6,001 bases of DNA from Phycisphaerae bacterium (GTDB lineage: Bacteria > Planctomycetota > Phycisphaerae > Sedimentisphaerales > Anaerohalosphaeraceae). Below are positions 5,879 through 6,001 of this stretch, one piece after another (position 1 is the stretch's first letter; each line of letters begins with the position of its first letter). The translations under genes were made by a program, and so were the position numbers. The stretch lies in contig SKKI01000305.1 in NCBI GenBank assembly GCA_007121565.1, positions 1 to 6,001 of the forward strand, given 5' to 3'. The notes under the pieces are model-generated. The model was not told the DNA's origin and searched no databases. It saw only the letters and a program-made list of their open reading frames with translations.

Positions 5879-6001
5879 TCAGCGATCTGCCGGAAGATGC
5901 ACCGTGAAGATGGTCCCTTCGCCCGGCAGCGATTTGACCTCGAGGCGGCCGCTGTGGGCGTGCACGACTTTGCGGGCGATCGCCAGCCCCAAGCCGGTGC
6001 C
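5879..6001 (-). CDS. Sensor histidine kinase, C-terminal end (5' part outside window)
   Basis: The minus strand is open from the window edge to TGA at 5881-5879, giving 40 residues. They begin GTGLGLAIARKVVHAHSG, which is the G2 box and following helix of the HATPase_c ATP-binding domain. They continue with LEVKS and GEGTIFTVHLP, the last strands of that domain. This is the invariant end of a two-component sensor kinase, with no receiver domain or extension after it. The sensing part, the phospho-acceptor histidine and any partner response regulator lie beyond the right edge. The gene is convergent with the CPBP gene, 25 bases apart, so the two are not co-transcribed. Confidence 0.92.
   Translation of the reverse strand, partial: GTGLGLAIARKVVHAHSGRLEVKSLPGEGTIFTVHLPADR

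Overview
The window reads as ordinary bacterial chromosome of moderately high GC. It holds two partial genes at the edges, four complete protein genes, and one long AT-richer intergenic region. A member of the Planctomycetota (Phycisphaerae-like) is my best guess. It rests on recognition from memory of three things: the style of the ClpX protein, the opening of the MFS transporter, and the ASH-like module plus C-terminal module of the first gene. There is no rRNA or other phylogenetic marker to confirm it. I see no mobile element, CRISPR array, tRNA or phage gene.

Layout from left to right. Positions 1-453 (+) are the 3' end of a probable secreted or surface protein, closed by a textbook intrinsic terminator at 476-507. 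About 500 bases without a convincing gene follow. They hold a near-consensus sigma-70-type promoter (553-581), a region that can fold as RNA, a second promoter close to clpX (906-934), and a perfect TGTGA-N6-TCACA palindrome (962-977). clpX (1013-2278, +) is complete, with every functional motif intact, but stands without clpP, tig or lon beside it. A convergent MFS transporter of the monocarboxylate/OFA-like type lies at 2363-3802 (-). A 191-base divergent region carries overlapping candidate promoters and short direct repeats. It leads into a probable two-gene operon on the + strand: an ATP-grasp ligase with a CarB-like N-terminus (3994-4968) and, 27 bases later, a CPBP-family intramembrane protease (4996-5853). 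The last 123 bases (5879-6001, -) encode the C-terminal end of a sensor histidine kinase.

How the genes relate. ClpX unfolds substrates for ClpP in the cytoplasm, and its intact IGF loop implies that clpP is elsewhere in the genome. The ATP-grasp and CPBP genes are the only pair with operon-like spacing. The other genes appear to be separate transcription units. The points most worth a second look are the clpX leader (possible regulatory RNA and CRP-like operator), the ATP-grasp/CPBP pairing, and the C-terminal module of the first gene. I do not see clear evidence of an undescribed multi-gene system.
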